The notes under the pieces are model-generated. The model saw only the letters and a program-made list of their open reading frames with translations, was not told the DNA's origin and did no database searches. Shown here piece by piece: positions 47,765 to 57,278 of a stretch of DNA of 64,000 bases. Position 1 is the stretch's first letter. Every line of letters begins with the position of its first letter. The DNA is taken from positions 2,709,501 through 2,773,500 of the forward strand of contig NZ_CP033043.1 in NCBI RefSeq assembly GCF_003667825.1, given 5' to 3'. Position numbers and translations under genes: made by a program. This stretch comes from Metabacillus litoralis. Its GTDB lineage: Bacteria; Bacillota; Bacilli; Bacillales; Bacillaceae.

Positions 47765-48302
47765 AGGACATATATTGAATCCAAAGCTCATTAACTTTAT
47801 CTGAGAAGTAAGGAGTATGATTCACGATTAAGTTGGCTAATACTGATTGATCTAAAGCCGTTTGTATCTGTTCCATAGGAATTAAGGCAGCAATAAAAAG
47901 TAAGATAAATAAAACAAGGTATGATTCCAAAAAACCTAGTATAGAACCAGCCCACCTATTTAATTGCTTTAATATCGGCAACAGCGCAACAAAATCAAGC
48001 ATTGTCCCGATAATTTGCATCACAATTTTCGTTCCTATAAATAAAATAACAAATGCTACAGCACGATAATAGGCACCTTCAAGATCCTCTCCATTTAACA
48101 ATGAGAGAATAGCTGGCCCATCACTTGTAGCGGGATATGGTACCCACAGTTTCAATTTGGGTGCAAGATCATCAAAATACTGGTATGCTACTATGTATGC
48201 GATAATAAATCCTGTCAAATGAACAAATTGAAGGATAAAACCGCGTTTTAAGCCGACTAGTATCCCGAATAGTAGAATAATAAATAATACGAAATCTAGC
48301 AT
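47763..48302 (-). CDS. yshB: CvpA-family membrane protein YshB
   Basis: A 179-residue polytopic protein with four membrane segments (about residues 2-18, 24-42, 78-108 and 118-142) and the CvpA signature GLKRGFILQF near residues 17-26. CvpA in E. coli is needed for colicin V production and envelope integrity; the Bacillus role is unknown. It follows zapA by nine bases and therefore shares its transcript, the same as in B. subtilis. Confidence 0.9.
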   Translation of the reverse strand: MLDFVLFIILLFGILVGLKRGFILQFVHLTGFIIAYIVAYQYFDDLAPKLKLWVPYPATSDGPAILSLLNGEDLEGAYYRAVAFVILFIGTKIVMQIIGTMLDFVALLPILKQLNRWAGSILGFLESYLVLFILLFIAALIPMEQIQTALDQSVLANLIVNHTPYFSDKVNELWIQYMS

Positions 48303-48311
48303 TTCTTAGCT

Positions 48312-48569
48312 TCAATCCTTTTCTATTAGTTGTTTCTCCAGTTTTTCATAATCTTCTTTTAATTTTAAATAATCATGAACAACATTGACTGCTGTTAAAA
48401 CAGCTAATTTATTAATATCAAGAGAAGGGTTTTTACTATTAATCTCTCGCATTTTATCATCAACCATTGCAGCAACAGCTCGAATATGGCTTGTGCTTTC
48501 AGTCCCAATAATTGAAAATTGTTGACCATATATATCTACTGTTGTTTTAGACTTAGGGCGATTTGACAA
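48312..48569 (-). CDS. zapA: Cell division protein ZapA
   Basis: ZapA binds FtsZ and bundles its filaments at the division ring. I choose a TTG start reading (M)[20 protein letters not shown] because it follows GGAGG with an 8-base spacer and gives 85 residues, the B. subtilis length; an ATG eight residues upstream places GGAGG inside the coding region. The globular part ends near residue 50 with [13 protein letters not shown] [14 protein letters not shown], and the C-terminal coiled coil is [19 protein letters not shown]. It is divergent from rnhC and begins a zapA-yshB unit. Confidence 0.93.
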   Translation of the reverse strand: MSNRPKSKTTVDIYGQQFSIIGTESTSHIRAVAAMVDDKMREINSKNPSLDINKLAVLTAVNVVHDYLKLKEDYEKLEKQLIEKD

Positions 48570-48691
48570 CGATAAATCCTCCATTTCCTGCAAATCCTAA
48601 TTCTTATCATAACACGAAGCTTTATCATATGGGAAGAATATCGATAGCCATTACTTTTCTAAAAGAGTATATAAACGAAAGGATGTTTCAT

Positions 48692-49624
48692 ATGGCCAAC
48701 TCAGTCATTAAAGTAAATTCGACAACGATCACTCAAATGGAAAAACATTATGAAAACAATAGAACAGAGAAAACTCCTCAAGGTGCTGTTTTTTCAGCAA
48801 AAACCAATGGATGTACAATAACTGCGTACAAATCGGGTAAGGTTCTTTTTCAAGGAGCTTCAGCAGAAGTGGAAGCAGCCAAATGGGGGACGGTTACACC
48901 TTCAGCTAAAAAAGGTCCGTCAGCAAGCAAAACGCCAACTGGTTTTCAGCCACCTTCCAATATTTCGAGTCTCTCTATTATCGGTTCAGATGAAGTTGGA
49001 ACTGGAGACTTTTTTGGACCAATGACGGTAGTAGCAGCATACGTTAGAAAAGAGCAAATGCAGTTATTACAGGAGCTCGGTGTTAAAGATTCGAAAAACT
49101 TAAAAGATCCTCAAATCTGTGAGATTGCAAGGGACCTCATAAAAACGATACCTTATAGCTTGCTAATCCTTCATAACGAAAAATATAACGAGCTTCAACA
49201 GCAAGGAATGTCACAGGGCAAAATGAAGGCTTTATTACATAATCAAGCAATAAACAAGCTACTAAGTAAGATTGATCCTGAAAAACCAGACGGACTTTTA
49301 ATTGATCAGTTTGCAGAGCCAGCTGTGTATTTTAAGCATCTTCAAGGGAAAAAAGTGTATAAAGAAAATATCTATTTTTCAACAAAGGCGGAAGGTGTTC
49401 ACCTAGCGGTTGCAGCTGCATCTATTATTGCGAGATACTCCTTTATTAAAGAATTCGAAAAGCTATCTGAAAAAGCGGGTGTTATCATCCCAAAAGGTGC
49501 AGGTGCACAGGTTGACGTTGCCGCTGCAAAAATCATTCAAAAGAAAGGTCCAGAATTTTTAGCTACTATTACAAAAAAACATTTTGCAAATACCGAGAAA
49601 GCAGCAAAGCTAGCTAGAAGGTGA
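48692..49624 (+). CDS. rnhC: Ribonuclease HIII
   Basis: RnhC removes RNA from RNA-DNA hybrids, including R-loops. The ATG at MANSVIKVNSTTITQMEKHY follows AAAGG with a 9-base spacer and gives 310 residues. The N-terminal TBP-like substrate-binding domain (about 1-85) is followed by the catalytic RNase H2-like domain with IGSDEVGTGDFFGPMTV near residues 97-113 (acidic pair DE), then LLIDQF near 206 carrying the third acid. RNase HIII with DEDE geometry is separated from RNase HII by the N-domain. It is one of the few plus-strand genes, divergent from zapA and convergent with pheT. Confidence 0.96.
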   Translation: MANSVIKVNSTTITQMEKHYENNRTEKTPQGAVFSAKTNGCTITAYKSGKVLFQGASAEVEAAKWGTVTPSAKKGPSASKTPTGFQPPSNISSLSIIGSDEVGTGDFFGPMTVVAAYVRKEQMQLLQELGVKDSKNLKDPQICEIARDLIKTIPYSLLILHNEKYNELQQQGMSQGKMKALLHNQAINKLLSKIDPEKPDGLLIDQFAEPAVYFKHLQGKKVYKENIYFSTKAEGVHLAVAAASIIARYSFIKEFEKLSEKAGVIIPKGAGAQVDVAAAKIIQKKGPEFLATITKKHFANTEKAAKLARR

Positions 49625-49658
49625 TGAACAATAAGGTTCTCAGAAACGAATAAGCGGG

Positions 49659-49920
49659 TTTATTTGTGATTTCGGGTAATTTATCGGCGATTCCTGAAGA
49701 TTTGTCTTCGAATCTGGACCGTTTATCCTCGATTCTGAGAATTTATCTTCGATTCCGGACCGTTTATCCTCGATTCTCAGAATTTATCTTCGATTACGGG
49801 CCGTTTATCTTCGATTCTCAGAATTTATCTTCGATTCCGGACCGTTTATCCTCGATTCTGAGAATTTATCTTCGATTCCGGACCGTTTATCTTCGATTCT
49901 CAGAATTTATCTTCTTTTAG
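49659..49920 (+). repeat. Tandem array of alternating 20- and 21-bp units
   Basis: From 49659 a word TTTATC(T/C)TCGATTC recurs at 49680, 49701, 49722, 49742, 49763, 49783, 49804, 49824, 49845, 49865, 49886 and 49906, with the first three units degenerate. From 49722 on the spacing alternates strictly 20 and 21, so the true unit is 41 bp: one half ends in CGGACCG and the other in CTGAGAA or CTCAGAA. ATTCT(G/C)AGAAT at the junction is palindromic. The array lies between rnhC and pheT and has no coding support. Confidence 0.95.
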
Positions 49921-49972
49921 ACAATTTTCAACAAAAACCTACCCAATCACTAAGCCTATTCAAGTGAAGCAC

Positions 49973-50006
49973 AAAAAACGAATCACCAAATCGGTGATTC
50001 GTTTTT
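49973..50006. terminator. Bidirectional terminator between rnhC and pheT
   Basis: AAAAAACGAATCACC and GGTGATTCGTTTTT (49973-49987 and 49993-50006) form a strong stem with A and T tracts, just beyond the pheT stop. It lies downstream of the tandem array for rnhC. Confidence 0.9.
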
Positions 50007-50009
50007 ATT

Positions 50010-52424
50010 TTACCCTCTTAATGTTGCTCCAGTTTTCTCTTCTACAGCACTTAATACTTTTTCGTGCGCCTTTGATACGTCTTCATCTGTTAACGTACGT
50101 TCAGGATCGAAGTAACGTAATGAGAATGCCACTGATTTTTTCCCTTCTTCAAGACGATCGCCTTCATAAAGGTCAAAAACAGCCACATCTCTCAGCATTT
50201 TTCCTCCAGCTTCTTTAATTACCTTTTCAATATCACCAACAATAACATCTTTGTTTACAACAAGTGCAATGTCTCTAGTGATAGAAGGATAGCGAGGAAT
50301 GACTTCAAAACGAGTTTCTTCTACATCTGCTGTTAAAAGATCAACTAATGAAAGTTCAAACACATATGTTTCTGTAAGATCTAGTTCCTTTTGAACAGTT
50401 GGATGCACTTGACCGACGAAACCAACAAGCTTTTCTCCAAGGAATATTTCGGCAGTACGTCCTGGATGCATGCCTTCTCGTTTAGATTGTTTATATTCAA
50501 TCACATCTGATAAGCCTAATAAATCAACAAGACCATCAATTATTCCTTTTACAACATAAAAATCAACAGGCTTTTTCTCACCCTGCCATGAGTGTGAGTG
50601 CCATAGGCCAGTAACAGCTCCTGATAAACGTTCTTTTTCAAGCGGCTGAACATCTTTTCCTTGTGAAAGGAATACTGATCCAATTTCATATAGTGCCACT
50701 TGATCAATTTGTCGAGCCAAATTGTATCGTAACGCATCTAAAAGATGTGGAAGAAGACTTAGACGTAATACGCTTCTTTCCTCACTCATTGGTAGAGCAA
50801 GCTTAGTTAGTTCAGATGCCTCAAGAGCATATTTAGGTGCCTTTTCTTCACTAGTTAGTGAGTAAGTAATGGCTTGATATAATCCTGTACCCTCTAGATA
50901 ACGGCGAACTTTGCGACGTTTTTCCTGGTAATCAGTTAATTTACCTGGAATCGCTTGACCAACAGGTAATGTTGTTGGGATATTATCATAACCATAAAGT
51001 CTTGCTACTTCTTCTACTAGATCTTCTTCAATTGTTAGATCACCACGACGAGTAGGTACAGTTACAATGATTGTAGAGTTATCTAGTTCCACCCCAAATT
51101 GAAGTCGTTCAAAAATACTCTTCATTTCTTCCGCTGAAATGTTCATTCCAAGCACTCTGTTTACTTTTTCAACTGTTGTTTTTACAACAGCAGGTTCAAA
51201 AGTTGTAGATCTAACCTCTACTGCTCCTTCTAGCACTTCTCCACCAGCATATAAAGAAATTAATTGTGCCGCACGCTCCGCAGCTGCAGGAACACGATTA
51301 GGGTCAACTCCTTTTTCATATCGTGCACTTGCTTCACTTCTTAATCCATGATCTTTTGAAGCTGTGCGAATACGTTGGCCATTAAACAAAGCAGACTCTA
51401 AAAGAATTGTTTTTGTATCAGATTGTACTTCTGAATTCGCTCCACCCATTACTCCAGCTAATGCAACAGGCTCTGTACCATTTGTGATCACTAAATGTTC
51501 TGAAGTTAGTGTTCGTTCTTGATCATCAAGTGTAACAATTTTCTCTCCGTCCTTTGCACGACGAACCAAGATTTCCTTAGATCCTAAACGGTCATAGTCA
51601 AAAGCATGAAGAGGCTGGCCGTATTCTAATAGTACGAAGTTTGTAATATCAACTACATTATTATGAGGGCGAATTCCAGCTGCCATTAAACGAGATTGCA
51701 TCCATAACGGTGAAGGAGCAATCGTGACATTTTTCATTACTTTTGCGATGTATAAAGGATTATCGTCAGTTGCTTCTACATTGACTTGAACATAATTTGA
51801 AGCTGTCTCTGATGAGCTTTCATAAGAAATTTCCGGATACTTCACTTCACGATTTAATATCGCTGCAACTTCGTGTGCCACCCCTAACATGCTAAGGGCA
51901 TCAGCACGATTTGGTGTTAATCCTAGCTCAAGTACAGCATCATCAAGGTTTAATTGTTCTAAAGCATCTTTTCCAACTTCTGCATCATTAGGGAAAACAA
52001 AAATCCCTTCAGAATATTCCTTCGCTACGAGCTTGCTTTCGATCCCTAGCTCTTGCAATGAACAAATCATTCCGTTTGACACTTCTCCACGAAGCTTGGC
52101 TTTTTTGATTTTAAAGTTACCAGGTAAAACAGCACCTACTGTTGCCACTGCAACCTTTTGTCCTTTATCAACATTTTTAGCTCCACAAATGATTTGGACA
52201 ACTTCACCGTTTCCTAAATCCACTTGACATTTATTTAGTTTATCCGCATCAGGATGTTGTTCTTTTTCTACGACATGACCAACAACAACACCCTTCATGC
52301 CTTCATTTAAAACCTCTACACCTTCAACCTCAATACCACTGCGTGTGATTTTTTCTGCTAATTCATCTGGTGTAATGCCCGATAAATCAACATAATCTGC
52401 TAACCATTTATATGAAACATACAT
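50010..52424 (-). CDS. pheT: Phenylalanyl-tRNA synthetase, beta subunit
   Basis: The 804-residue beta chain of the (alpha-beta)2 synthetase. It starts [20 protein letters not shown] after AGGAGG. Domains in order: the tRNA-binding OB fold (about 40-150, with [13 protein letters not shown]), B3/B4 editing domain (about 210-400, where mischarged Tyr-tRNA is hydrolysed), B5 (about 405-475, with [27 protein letters not shown]), the catalytic-like core, and a C-terminal FDX-ACB anticodon-binding domain (about 710-804). It is translated 16 bases after pheS. Confidence 0.97.
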   Translation of the reverse strand: MYVSYKWLADYVDLSGITPDELAEKITRSGIEVEGVEVLNEGMKGVVVGHVVEKEQHPDADKLNKCQVDLGNGEVVQIICGAKNVDKGQKVAVATVGAVLPGNFKIKKAKLRGEVSNGMICSLQELGIESKLVAKEYSEGIFVFPNDAEVGKDALEQLNLDDAVLELGLTPNRADALSMLGVAHEVAAILNREVKYPEISYESSSETASNYVQVNVEATDDNPLYIAKVMKNVTIAPSPLWMQSRLMAAGIRPHNNVVDITNFVLLEYGQPLHAFDYDRLGSKEILVRRAKDGEKIVTLDDQERTLTSEHLVITNGTEPVALAGVMGGANSEVQSDTKTILLESALFNGQRIRTASKDHGLRSEASARYEKGVDPNRVPAAAERAAQLISLYAGGEVLEGAVEVRSTTFEPAVVKTTVEKVNRVLGMNISAEEMKSIFERLQFGVELDNSTIIVTVPTRRGDLTIEEDLVEEVARLYGYDNIPTTLPVGQAIPGKLTDYQEKRRKVRRYLEGTGLYQAITYSLTSEEKAPKYALEASELTKLALPMSEERSVLRLSLLPHLLDALRYNLARQIDQVALYEIGSVFLSQGKDVQPLEKERLSGAVTGLWHSHSWQGEKKPVDFYVVKGIIDGLVDLLGLSDVIEYKQSKREGMHPGRTAEIFLGEKLVGFVGQVHPTVQKELDLTETYVFELSLVDLLTADVEETRFEVIPRYPSITRDIALVVNKDVIVGDIEKVIKEAGGKMLRDVAVFDLYEGDRLEEGKKSVAFSLRYFDPERTLTDEDVSKAHEKVLSAVEEKTGATLRG

Positions 52425-52440
52425 GTTTTAAGCCTCCTAT

Positions 52441-53475
52441 TTACGCTCGTTTAAATTGTTTTAAGAATCGTACATCATCTGTATAGAAATGACGGATATC
52501 ATCGATACCGTACTTTAACATGGCGATACGTTCTCCACCGATCCCGAATGCAAAGCCAGTATATTTTTCAGGATCAAAGCCAGCCATCTTTAATACATTC
52601 GGATGTACCATTCCAGCTCCTAGCATTTCAATCCATCCTGTTTTCTTACAAACGTTACAGCCTTTTCCTCCACATAAGAAACAAGATACATCTACTTCAA
52701 CAGATGGCTCTGTAAATGGGAAAAAGCTAGGGCGCAGACGTATTTCACGCTCTTCACCAAACATTTTCTTCGCAAACACTTCAAGTGTACCTTTTAAATC
52801 ACTCATACTAATGTTTTCATCAATAACAAGTCCTTCAATTTGTGTAAATTGATGAGAGTGTGTAGCATCATCGTTATCACGTCGAAACACTTTACCTGGA
52901 CAAATAATTTTAACTGGTCCCTTGCCCTCATGCTTTTGCATTGTTCTTGCTTGAACCGGTGAGGTATGTGTACGTAAAAGAAGTTCTTCTGTTATATAGA
53001 AAGAATCCTGCATATCTCGAGCTGGATGACCTTTTGGCAGGTTTAAAGCTTCGAAGTTATAATAATCAGTTTCAACCTCTGGACCCTCGGCAATTTGATA
53101 GCCCATTCCAAGGAAAAGATCTTCAATCTCTTCAATAACAGCAGTGATTGGGTGATGATTTCCGACTCTTACAGGACGACCTGGTAACGTCACATCAATC
53201 GTCTCTGTTGCTAGCTTTTGCTCAACAGCAAGCTGTTCTAAATGCTCCTGCTTACTAGAAATAGACGTAGCAATTGCTTCTCTTACTTCATTTGCTAACG
53301 CCCCCATTACTGGACGTTCTTCAGCTGAAAGCTTACCCATTCCACGTAACACTTCTGTAATTGGACCTTTTTTCCCTAAATAAGCGACACGAATGTCATT
53401 TAAAGCTTTTAAATCCTGCGCTTGTTCTACTTTTTCAAGCGCTTCTTGTTGAAGCTGTTTTAATTGCTCCTGCAT
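52441..53475 (-). CDS. pheS: Phenylalanyl-tRNA synthetase, alpha subunit
   Basis: The catalytic chain, 344 residues from [20 protein letters not shown] after AAAGGAGG. The N-terminal coiled coil (about 1-85) contacts tRNA-Phe. Class II motif 2 is [20 protein letters not shown] near residues 202-221, and motif 3 [18 protein letters not shown] is near 310-327. The zinc-like [12 protein letters not shown] stretch near 265-276 is typical of Firmicute PheS. Together with pheT it is controlled by the upstream T-box. Confidence 0.97.
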   Translation of the reverse strand: MQEQLKQLQQEALEKVEQAQDLKALNDIRVAYLGKKGPITEVLRGMGKLSAEERPVMGALANEVREAIATSISSKQEHLEQLAVEQKLATETIDVTLPGRPVRVGNHHPITAVIEEIEDLFLGMGYQIAEGPEVETDYYNFEALNLPKGHPARDMQDSFYITEELLLRTHTSPVQARTMQKHEGKGPVKIICPGKVFRRDNDDATHSHQFTQIEGLVIDENISMSDLKGTLEVFAKKMFGEEREIRLRPSFFPFTEPSVEVDVSCFLCGGKGCNVCKKTGWIEMLGAGMVHPNVLKMAGFDPEKYTGFAFGIGGERIAMLKYGIDDIRHFYTDDVRFLKQFKRA

Positions 53476-53530
53476 GTTGTTTCCTCCTTTATTTAAAAAG
53501 CGTATTAGCAGCTTTTTTTGCAAAATAAAA

Positions 53531-53835
53531 AACTCGCCCCATAAAAGGGACGAGTTGAATTCGCGTTACCACCCTTGTTAGTCATACTCCTATATCTAAG
53601 TACAACTCACTTCATTTCCATAACGGTAAAAACCGGAACACCTTTACGTTTTAGAGGTCGGATGTGGGGGTCAGTTAAAAACAAAACCTTCACTACCTAC
53701 CGAAACCCTTGAACGGTCCTAGTGTCAACTCGAGAGATGAATTCATTTACTTCAATCTAAAAAATGCTTTCAGTCGAGGCATTTTCTCCCTGGGTAGACG
53801 AACTGTAAAGTACTAGTCTCTGTCATCGTTTTTTA
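53531..53835 (-). promoter_or_regulatory. T-box riboswitch, phenylalanine, ahead of pheST
   Basis: The minus strand carries the T-box word AACAAGGGTGGTAACGCG (plus 53562-53579) and directly after it the terminator AACTCGTCCC...GGGGCGAGTTTTTT (plus 53530-53556). Upstream, the GAATTCATC context offers UUC (Phe) as the specifier. Charging of tRNA-Phe would decide between terminator and antiterminator. The window 53476-53890 contains nothing else. Confidence 0.92.
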
Positions 53836-53890
53836 AGCTTATGTAATTTCTATCTTATTATAATCAAACTCTTTTGTTACCGCAACCTGC

Positions 53891-54643
53891 CTAGCCACGT
53901 AAATGATAAAGTAATATTCCTGTTGCAATGGCCACGTTCAACGATTCTGCCCCTCCATATATAGGTATATACAGATTTTTAGATGTTTTTTGTAATAATT
54001 TATCGTTTACTCCACTACCTTCATTACCAACTATCAGACAGAATTTCTCTGCCGGAGCAACTTCTTTATAACTTTGCCCATTTTGCAACGAAGTACCATA
54101 AGTAGGAATTTCCTTTTCCGTGTAAACATCGATCCATTCTTCTAAATTACCTTTTGCAATTGGAAGATGAAAGAGTGAACCTTGACTTGAACGGATAACC
54201 TTTGAATTATAATGATCAACAGTTCCTTCACCTAATATTATCCCATCAACTCCTGCCGCGTCAGCAGTACGTATGATTGTACCTAAGTTTCCTGGATCTT
54301 GAACACTGTCTATTAATAAAATTTTATTCCATGATTGTGGAGAGTGCTCTCGTTGGAATTCACATATAGCAGCTAGTCCTTGTGGTGCTTCTGTATCACT
54401 TATTGCTTTCATAACATCCTTTGTAACAAGTGTTATGTTTAAATTATCGACATTTAAATGAGGTGGAAGCGACATATCTTCCGAAACAATTAATAACCTA
54501 ATCATTTCTTTGGTTTTTAAAGCCTCTTCAACTAGATGTAGCCCTTCAATCAGAAATGTACCGGTTGCCTCACGTTCTTTTTTTGTATGTAATTTTTTCC
54601 ATTGCTTTACTCTTGGATTTTTGACTGATTCTATTCGATCCAC
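53891..54643 (-). CDS. ysgA: SpoU/TrmH-family RNA 2'-O-methyltransferase YsgA
   Basis: A SPOUT-class methyltransferase of 250 residues. The N-terminal substrate-binding domain (FLIEGLHLVEEAL near 32-44) is followed by the knotted domain with the three TrmH motifs: LLIDSVQDPGNLGTIIRTADAAG near 113-135, LIVGNEGSGVNDKLL near 195-209, and IPIYGGAESLNVAIATGILLY near 220-240. The GTG start (M-DRIESVKNPRVKQWKK) fits the AAGGAG at 7 bases; the ATG two codons earlier is only one base from it. The RNA target is probably rRNA but is not known. It is divergent from sspI. Confidence 0.9.
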   Translation of the reverse strand: MDRIESVKNPRVKQWKKLHTKKEREATGTFLIEGLHLVEEALKTKEMIRLLIVSEDMSLPPHLNVDNLNITLVTKDVMKAISDTEAPQGLAAICEFQREHSPQSWNKILLIDSVQDPGNLGTIIRTADAAGVDGIILGEGTVDHYNSKVIRSSQGSLFHLPIAKGNLEEWIDVYTEKEIPTYGTSLQNGQSYKEVAPAEKFCLIVGNEGSGVNDKLLQKTSKNLYIPIYGGAESLNVAIATGILLYHLRG

Positions 54644-54816
54644 TTTCATACTCCTTTTATAACAATTCCATTTTCTCTTTCCAATCATACATAATTCTAA
54701 CCTAATTAACAAATTCTAAAATTAAATGCGGAGAAGCCTTGATACTTTACATAAGTTTTACTCATCAAGGAACGAAGCTAGAAATAATTAAAGCTAAAAA
54801 GAAGGAGTGTGCTACA

Positions 54817-55035
54817 TTGAATTTAAATCTACGCCATGCAGTTATCTCAAATGTTTCAGGAAATTCGCAAGATCAATTACAAGACACGATTGTTGATGCT
54901 ATACAAAGCGGTGAAGAAAAAATGCTACCAGGCTTAGGTGTTCTTTTCGAAGTGATTTGGCAAAATGCTAATAATGAAGATAAAAAAGAAATGTTAACAA
55001 TGTTAGAGCAAGGTCTAAACAAGAACGTTCAATAA
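54817..55035 (+). CDS. sspI: Small acid-soluble spore protein SspI
   Basis: A minor spore-core protein of 72 residues made late in forespores. The TTG start reading (M)[20 protein letters not shown] follows AAGGAG at 9 bases and matches the B. subtilis SspI N-terminus; the longer frame upstream is not coding. The block [25 protein letters not shown] (about residues 24-48) is the conserved core. It is monocistronic, with a perfect terminator at 55038. In B. subtilis it is sigma-G dependent; a sigma-G promoter should lie in 54720-54780 but I could not locate a convincing one. Confidence 0.94.
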   Translation: MNLNLRHAVISNVSGNSQDQLQDTIVDAIQSGEEKMLPGLGVLFEVIWQNANNEDKKEMLTMLEQGLNKNVQ

Positions 55036-55037
55036 AA

Positions 55038-55068
55038 AAATGCTGGGGAGATCTCCCCAGCATTTCTT
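55038..55068. terminator. Bidirectional terminator between sspI and ysdC
   Basis: AAATGCTGGGGAGA at 55038-55051 is followed at once by its exact complement to 55065, giving a perfect 28-base palindrome with A and T tracts on both sides. Confidence 0.92.
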
Positions 55069-55072
55069 ATTT

Positions 55073-56158
55073 TTAATCAAATGTAATTTTGTTTACTGTG
55101 TCACGATCTAATTTCTTTACAACTTCAGTAATTAATTTCACGGCATTTTCATAGTCATCACGATGAAGCATTGCTGCATGTGAGTGAATGTAGCGAGTAG
55201 CGATTGTAATAGATAACGCAGGTACCCCGTTTGCCGAGATATGAATCGCACCTGAATCAGTACCGCCACCGGCAATCGCATCAAATTGATATGGAATACT
55301 CAATTCATCGGCTGTATCTGTTACTAAATCACGCAAGCCTTTATGAGATACCATTGAAGCATCATAAAGAATAATTTGTGGACCTTCACCCATTTTACTT
55401 GCCGCTTCCTTATCTGATATACCCGGAGTATCTCCAGCAATACCTACGTCAACACCGAAAGCAATATCAGGCTCAATCATGTTAGCAGAAGTTCTTGCTC
55501 CACGTAAACCAACCTCTTCTTGAACAGTCCCAACACCATATACTACGTTTGGATGATCCGTTCCTTTTAAATTCTTCAATACATCGATTGCAATCGCACA
55601 GCCAATTCGGTTGTCCCAAGCTTTCGCAAGAAGAAACTTCTCGTTTTTCATCACTGTAAATTCAAAATAAGGAACAACCTGGTCACCTGGTTTCACACCA
55701 AATTCTAAAGCTTCCTCACGACTTGTTGCACCAATATCAATAAACATATCTTTAATCTCGACCGGTTTTTTACGAGCCTCAGGAGGTAGGATATGTGGAG
55801 GCTTAGAGCCGATAATTCCAGTTACATCACCTTTACTTGTCACAATCGTCACACGTTGTGCAAGCATTACCTGTGACCACCATCCACCAACTGTTTGGAA
55901 ACGAAGAAAGCCTTTGTCATCAATCTGAGTCACCATAAAGCCTACTTCATCTAAGTGGCCCGCAATCATAATCTTAGGGCCGTTTTCTTGTCCAACCTTT
56001 CTAGCAATTAAGCTTCCTAAATGATCTGTTGTCACTTCATCTGAATATTGAGTTATGTATTTTTTCATCACATCACGAACTTCACGCTCGTTTCCAGGTA
56101 TGCCTTTTGCATCTGTTAAATCTTTTAGCATTGTTAACGTTTCATCTAGCTTTGTCAT
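55073..56158 (-). CDS. ysdC: M42-family aminopeptidase YsdC
   Basis: A metallo-aminopeptidase of the M42 glutamyl/deblocking family, forming large tetrahedral complexes in relatives. The start [20 protein letters not shown] follows GGAGG and gives 361 residues, as in B. subtilis. Metal and catalytic residues are visible in [14 protein letters not shown] near 64-77, [17 protein letters not shown] near 179-195, [12 protein letters not shown] near 212-223, [11 protein letters not shown] near 237-247 and THSGA-like TDSGAIH / [10 protein letters not shown] near 310-335. Physiological peptides are unknown. Confidence 0.94.
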   Translation of the reverse strand: MTKLDETLTMLKDLTDAKGIPGNEREVRDVMKKYITQYSDEVTTDHLGSLIARKVGQENGPKIMIAGHLDEVGFMVTQIDDKGFLRFQTVGGWWSQVMLAQRVTIVTSKGDVTGIIGSKPPHILPPEARKKPVEIKDMFIDIGATSREEALEFGVKPGDQVVPYFEFTVMKNEKFLLAKAWDNRIGCAIAIDVLKNLKGTDHPNVVYGVGTVQEEVGLRGARTSANMIEPDIAFGVDVGIAGDTPGISDKEAASKMGEGPQIILYDASMVSHKGLRDLVTDTADELSIPYQFDAIAGGGTDSGAIHISANGVPALSITIATRYIHSHAAMLHRDDYENAVKLITEVVKKLDRDTVNKITFD

Positions 56159-56230
56159 TATGTTGCCTCCTTCAATTAACAATCAAATTCATTATACAAC
56201 AAGTATTTAGTCGAAAGAAAATAACACGGT

Positions 56231-56722
56231 TTAGTAACCTTGCTCCTGTCTTTGATGATTCACTTCATTTTTTGAAATATATGCTTCTTCCACTTGTTTT
56301 GATGAAAAACCTAACAATTTTCCAAGCAGCAAATATTCCTCAAACATGTCTTTATAGGTTGAGTGAGATTGATCTTTTTTAAAAGCTTGTATTGTTTCAT
56401 ATACCTTTAAAAATTGTTCAGTTATGGTTGTTGAATCCGCTTGTACCTCTTTTAAGTCCATTAACGTATTTACTTTAATCTCTAATCCCAATGACAGGAT
56501 AAAATGGATCCCATCTACATATTCTTCTAATATAACGGAAGTTGATGCAGGTGGCTTTAAACTCCAAAATTTAAAGCATCTTGTTTCATTAGCTAGCTCT
56601 CCGACTTCAACTAATAATGCTAAAACCTTTCGCTCAATTAAATTTTCACTTTGTAGTTGATGTTGAGCTTCTATTTTGCTGTCTAATTCTTGCTGCAAGT
56701 TAAATAATATTGAAAAGTTCAT
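56231..56722 (-). CDS. All-alpha dimeric dUTPase-like NTP pyrophosphohydrolase
   Basis: A 163-residue all-helical protein of the dimeric dUTPase (dUTPase_2, MazG-like) family. The metal-binding glutamates and aspartates are in LLVEVGELANETRCFKFW (about residues 36-53) and VILEEYVDGIHFILSLGLEI (about 61-80). The expected reaction is dUTP to dUMP and pyrophosphate, keeping uracil out of DNA. The start MNFSILFNLQQELDSKIEAQ fits a GGGGGA site. It lies between ysdC and ysdB, a position for which I do not recall a B. subtilis counterpart, so I give no symbol. Confidence 0.85.
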   Translation of the reverse strand: MNFSILFNLQQELDSKIEAQHQLQSENLIERKVLALLVEVGELANETRCFKFWSLKPPASTSVILEEYVDGIHFILSLGLEIKVNTLMDLKEVQADSTTITEQFLKVYETIQAFKKDQSHSTYKDMFEEYLLLGKLLGFSSKQVEEAYISKNEVNHQRQEQGY

Positions 56723-56780
56723 GAACTTATCCCCCATAAAATAATTACTTCAAAAAAATTATAACAAATTGAGAGAAACT

Positions 56781-56806
56781 TGGAACCTTTTCTACCTTTA
56801 TTCGTA
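56781..56806 (+). promoter_or_regulatory. Sigma-W-like (ECF) promoter of ysdB
   Basis: TGGAAC at 56781-56786 is separated by exactly 16 bases from CGTA at 56803-56806. This matches the sigma-W consensus TGAAAC-N16-CGTA with one mismatch. It lies 35 bases ahead of the ysdB start. ysdB of B. subtilis belongs to the sigma-W regulon. Confidence 0.78.
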
Positions 56807-56840
56807 TATAAGGAAAATTACCCTGAGGAGGGGTTAGCAA

Positions 56841-57236
56841 ATGATTGTGATAATTTTACGATTACTTTTAATCATTATCATCCTATTTCTGCTTTATTCA
56901 GGTTTTAAATATTTATTTAACCCGAAACGAAAGCTTGAATTAGCTCATGAGCAAAAGCAATTTTATTTTTTAGATGATAAAGAAAATGTAAGAAAAAACT
57001 TCCTTCTCACCTATAAAGGAGCATTATTTGAAGGAGAAAAATATCTAGGAACAACAACTAACGCTTTTGAGGTCGTGTCAGTCTTTATATGGACCAAATC
57101 AACTAGCAGCTTACAAGGGCTAACATTGGATGATTTTACTTATATTGAGGAAGAAGTAAAAAAACGTTATCCATTTTCTAAGGTTGATTGGAAAAGCCCT
57201 ATTAAGGAACTGTTAATTAAGAAACGTGAAAGTTGA
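56841..57236 (+). CDS. ysdB: Sigma-W regulon membrane-anchored protein YsdB
   Basis: A 131-residue protein with one N-terminal membrane helix (about residues 2-20), followed by a basic, soluble domain (FLLTYKGALFEGEKYLGTTTNAFEVVSVFIWTKS near 53-86). The start follows GGAGGGG. The upstream sigma-W-type promoter suggests induction by cell-envelope stress. The function is unknown. It is convergent with the TVP38-family gene; a shared terminator lies at 57248. Confidence 0.85.
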   Translation: MIVIILRLLLIIIILFLLYSGFKYLFNPKRKLELAHEQKQFYFLDDKENVRKNFLLTYKGALFEGEKYLGTTTNAFEVVSVFIWTKSTSSLQGLTLDDFTYIEEEVKKRYPFSKVDWKSPIKELLIKKRES

Positions 57237-57247
57237 TCCAAATACAA

Positions 57248-57278
57248 AAAAGCTTGAGAGGACTTTTCTCAAGCTTTT
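57248..57278. terminator. Bidirectional terminator after ysdB
   Basis: AAAAGCTTGAGA and TCTCAAGCTTTT (57248-57259 and 57267-57278) form a perfect 12-bp stem. The right arm overlaps the last two bases of the gene on the minus strand. Confidence 0.9.

Noticed and set aside
49666-49920. An 84-codon frame through the tandem array, and the idea that the array is a CRISPR
   Set aside because: The protein would be only a low-complexity reading of the repeat. There are no unique spacers between repeats, the period is 20/21 bases, and no cas genes are present.
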